Source: CAYMSA01 sp964392965
GTDB lineage: Bacteria > Actinomycetota > Coriobacteriia > Anaerosomatales > Anaerosomataceae
Direction of reading: 5' to 3'
Assembly (NCBI GenBank): GCA_964392965.1
Contig: CAYMSA010000091.1
Coordinates: 1-6,117 of the forward strand
Length of the DNA: 6,117 nucleotides
Shown here: positions 5,402-6,117 of the stretch, piece by piece
Layout: the number at the start of each line of letters is the position of its first letter
How positions within the stretch are numbered: position 1 is the stretch's first letter
The notes under the pieces: model-generated
What the model was told of the DNA's origin: nothing
Databases searched by the model: none
The model's input: the letters and a program-made list of their open reading frames with translations, nothing else
Position numbers and translations under genes: made by a program

Positions 5402-5458
5402 CAGTCAATGTTCTCAGGTCCCCCCGTCACGCATGCCTTGTTGGTGGACGATGGACCA
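5319..5458. repeat. Perfect 16-bp inverted repeat flanking the start of the three-TM gene
   Basis: TGGTCCATCGTCCACC at 5319-5334 and its exact reverse complement at 5443-5458 are separated by 108 bp. The inner arm lies in codons 23-28 of the 4868-5401 gene (RWTMDH); the outer arm is in the 5' untranslated region between this gene and the recombinase. Homology does not extend past the arms. In mRNA the arms would form a 16-bp stem with the GTG start in its loop and the alternative ATG (codon 26) inside the stem. As DNA, the arms bound a segment that includes the start and any promoter in the 87-bp gap. Confidence 0.7.
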
Positions 5459-5488
5459 GGGTTGAGGCACCAGGAATCTGGGAATCGA

Positions 5489-6061
5489 TCAGTGGGCAAG
5501 TGTTCGGTACAGGGTGGTGCGGTCGACGCCGAGCCGGCGGGCGACCTCGGCCTTGGGGACGCCGGTGGCGATGAGTTCGCGGGCGGTGGCGAGTTGGTCG
5601 GCGGTGAGCTTGCGGGACCTTCCCTGGTAGACGCCGCGTTCTTTGGCGGCGCGGATCCCGTCCGCCTGGCGTTCTCTGGTGATGGCCCGCTCGAGCTGGG
5701 CGAAGGACGCCATGATGTTCAGCTGGAACTCCGCGAAGTGATCCGTGGCCCCGGGCTTGAAGGTGACGCGCTCGGTGAGGAACTCCACGACCACACCCTT
5801 GGCGACGAGCTCGGAGACGATCTGGTTCAGGTCGACGACGGAGCGGGCGAGGCGGTCCATGGAGGACACGACGACGGTGTCGCCGTCGCGGACGTAGCCG
5901 ATCAGGTCGGCCAGGGCGGTGCGGCCGGTCCGTTTGGCGCCGGACTGCTTCTCCTCGTACAGCTTGTCGACGTCGCCGAGGGTGGCGAGTTGGCGGGCGA
6001 GGTTCTGGTCGGTGGAGGAGACCCGGGCGTACCCGATCCGCGCTCCGAGGCGTGGCGTCAC
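5489..6061 (-). CDS. Serine recombinase (small resolvase/invertase family)
   Basis: The frame is open from about 6115, but the start is placed at GTG 6061. This gives 190 aa, the usual length, and puts catalytic Ser15 in GYARVSS near the N-terminus as in TnpR/Hin proteins; only a poor AGAGG touches the GTG. The catalytic domain shows Arg13, Ser15, SSMDRLARS (Asp69, Arg70, Arg73) and the LERAITRERQADGIRAAKERGVYQGR helix/linker. The C-terminal helix-turn-helix (about 155-189) reads ATGVPKAEVARRLGVDRTTLYR. All expected parts are present, so the enzyme should be active. It cuts and rejoins DNA at short dyad sites through a 5'-phosphoserine link. Sequence style is closest to Tn3-family resolvases; no transposase is in the window, but one could lie to the right. 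Confidence 0.93.
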   Translation of the reverse strand: MTPRLGARIGYARVSSTDQNLARQLATLGDVDKLYEEKQSGAKRTGRTALADLIGYVRDGDTVVVSSMDRLARSVVDLNQIVSELVAKGVVVEFLTERVTFKPGATDHFAEFQLNIMASFAQLERAITRERQADGIRAAKERGVYQGRSRKLTADQLATARELIATGVPKAEVARRLGVDRTTLYRTLAH

Positions 6062-6082
6062 CTCTAGAGTCTCGCACGGATG

Positions 6083-6117
6083 TGTTGCAAAAGACCGAAA
6101 ACACACTTGGTGCAACA
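6083..6117. repeat. 35-bp inverted repeat upstream of the recombinase, candidate res subsite
   Basis: TGTTGCA (6083-6089) and TGCAACA (6111-6117) are perfect 7-bp arms at the ends of a 35-bp element; the next bases (AAAG against CCAAG) partly continue the dyad. The interior is A/T-richer than its surroundings. The element lies 21 bp upstream of the recombinase start and would overlap its promoter, the usual position of resolvase binding sites that also give autoregulation. The window ends at the right arm, so further subsites cannot be seen. Confidence 0.5.

Noticed and set aside
5415..5426. G-run (minus strand) upstream of the three-TM gene as a Tn3-type terminal repeat or Shine-Dalgarno
   Set aside because: There is no matching partner repeat in the window, and it is about 17 bp from the GTG start, too far for a ribosome site.
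4826..6067. Long 413-aa plus-strand open frame
   Set aside because: It is antisense to the three-TM gene and the serine recombinase, both well supported by motifs. Its Gly/Asp/Val-rich composition is typical of the shadow of a high-GC gene.
6062..6115. Extended recombinase start at TTG 6115 giving 208 aa
   Set aside because: The added residues do not match the family. The TTG lies inside the inverted repeat, and the GTG at 6061 gives the standard length with Ser15 in the right place.
1..6117. CRISPR array, tRNA or riboswitch
   Set aside because: No spaced 25-40 bp repeats, cloverleaf or conserved aptamer core was found; the only regular repeats are the contiguous 9-bp units.

Overview
The window looks like accessory (mobile or defence-island type) DNA from a high-GC Gram-positive bacterium, most likely an actinobacterium. 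The reasons are strong G/C at third codon positions, GTG starts, apparently leaderless promoters, and small hypothetical proteins of types common in Streptomyces/Micrococcales-like genomes. There is no rRNA, tRNA, CRISPR array or housekeeping gene.

Layout. (1) Positions 1-718, minus strand: a two-gene operon. A 154-aa PD-(D/E)XK-type nuclease (254-718) is followed 8 bp later by a conserved hypothetical protein that runs off the left edge (1-245). (2) Positions 780-815: a tandem array of 9-bp units just upstream of that operon's candidate promoter. (3) Positions 839-1342 (minus) and 1459-1707 (plus): a divergent pair, an N-terminally membrane-anchored helical protein and an 82-aa zinc-ribbon-like protein. 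(4) Positions 1708-2067: a 360-bp gap with a degenerate 9-bp repeat patch and a leaderless-type -10. (5) Positions 2068-4530, plus: an 820-aa protein with a central PD-(D/E)XK nuclease core and basic ends, otherwise unrecognised. (6) Positions 4542-4609: a second 9-bp array very close in sequence to the first, then a hairpin. (7) Positions 4657-5401, minus: a three-TM membrane protein resembling Pycsar-type (PycTM) effectors, then a 58-aa Pro-rich ORF that looks frameshifted. (8) Positions 5489-6061, minus: an intact small serine recombinase (resolvase/invertase), with an inverted repeat of subsite size at the right window edge.

How the genes may work together (inference). Two unrelated PD-(D/E)XK proteins, two small membrane proteins and a site-specific recombinase fit an anti-phage or anti-plasmid defence island. 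The most distinctive non-coding signal is the 9-bp-period repeat, whose unit TGCTGTGAA occurs four times at three intergenic places. Two arrays bracket the 839-4530 block in the same orientation. Two lie upstream of the two nuclease genes. This could reflect shared regulation by a protein that binds head-to-tail on direct repeats, or recombination boundaries of a gene cassette. A second unusual signal is a perfect 16-bp inverted repeat whose arms flank the start of the three-TM gene, beside the recombinase.
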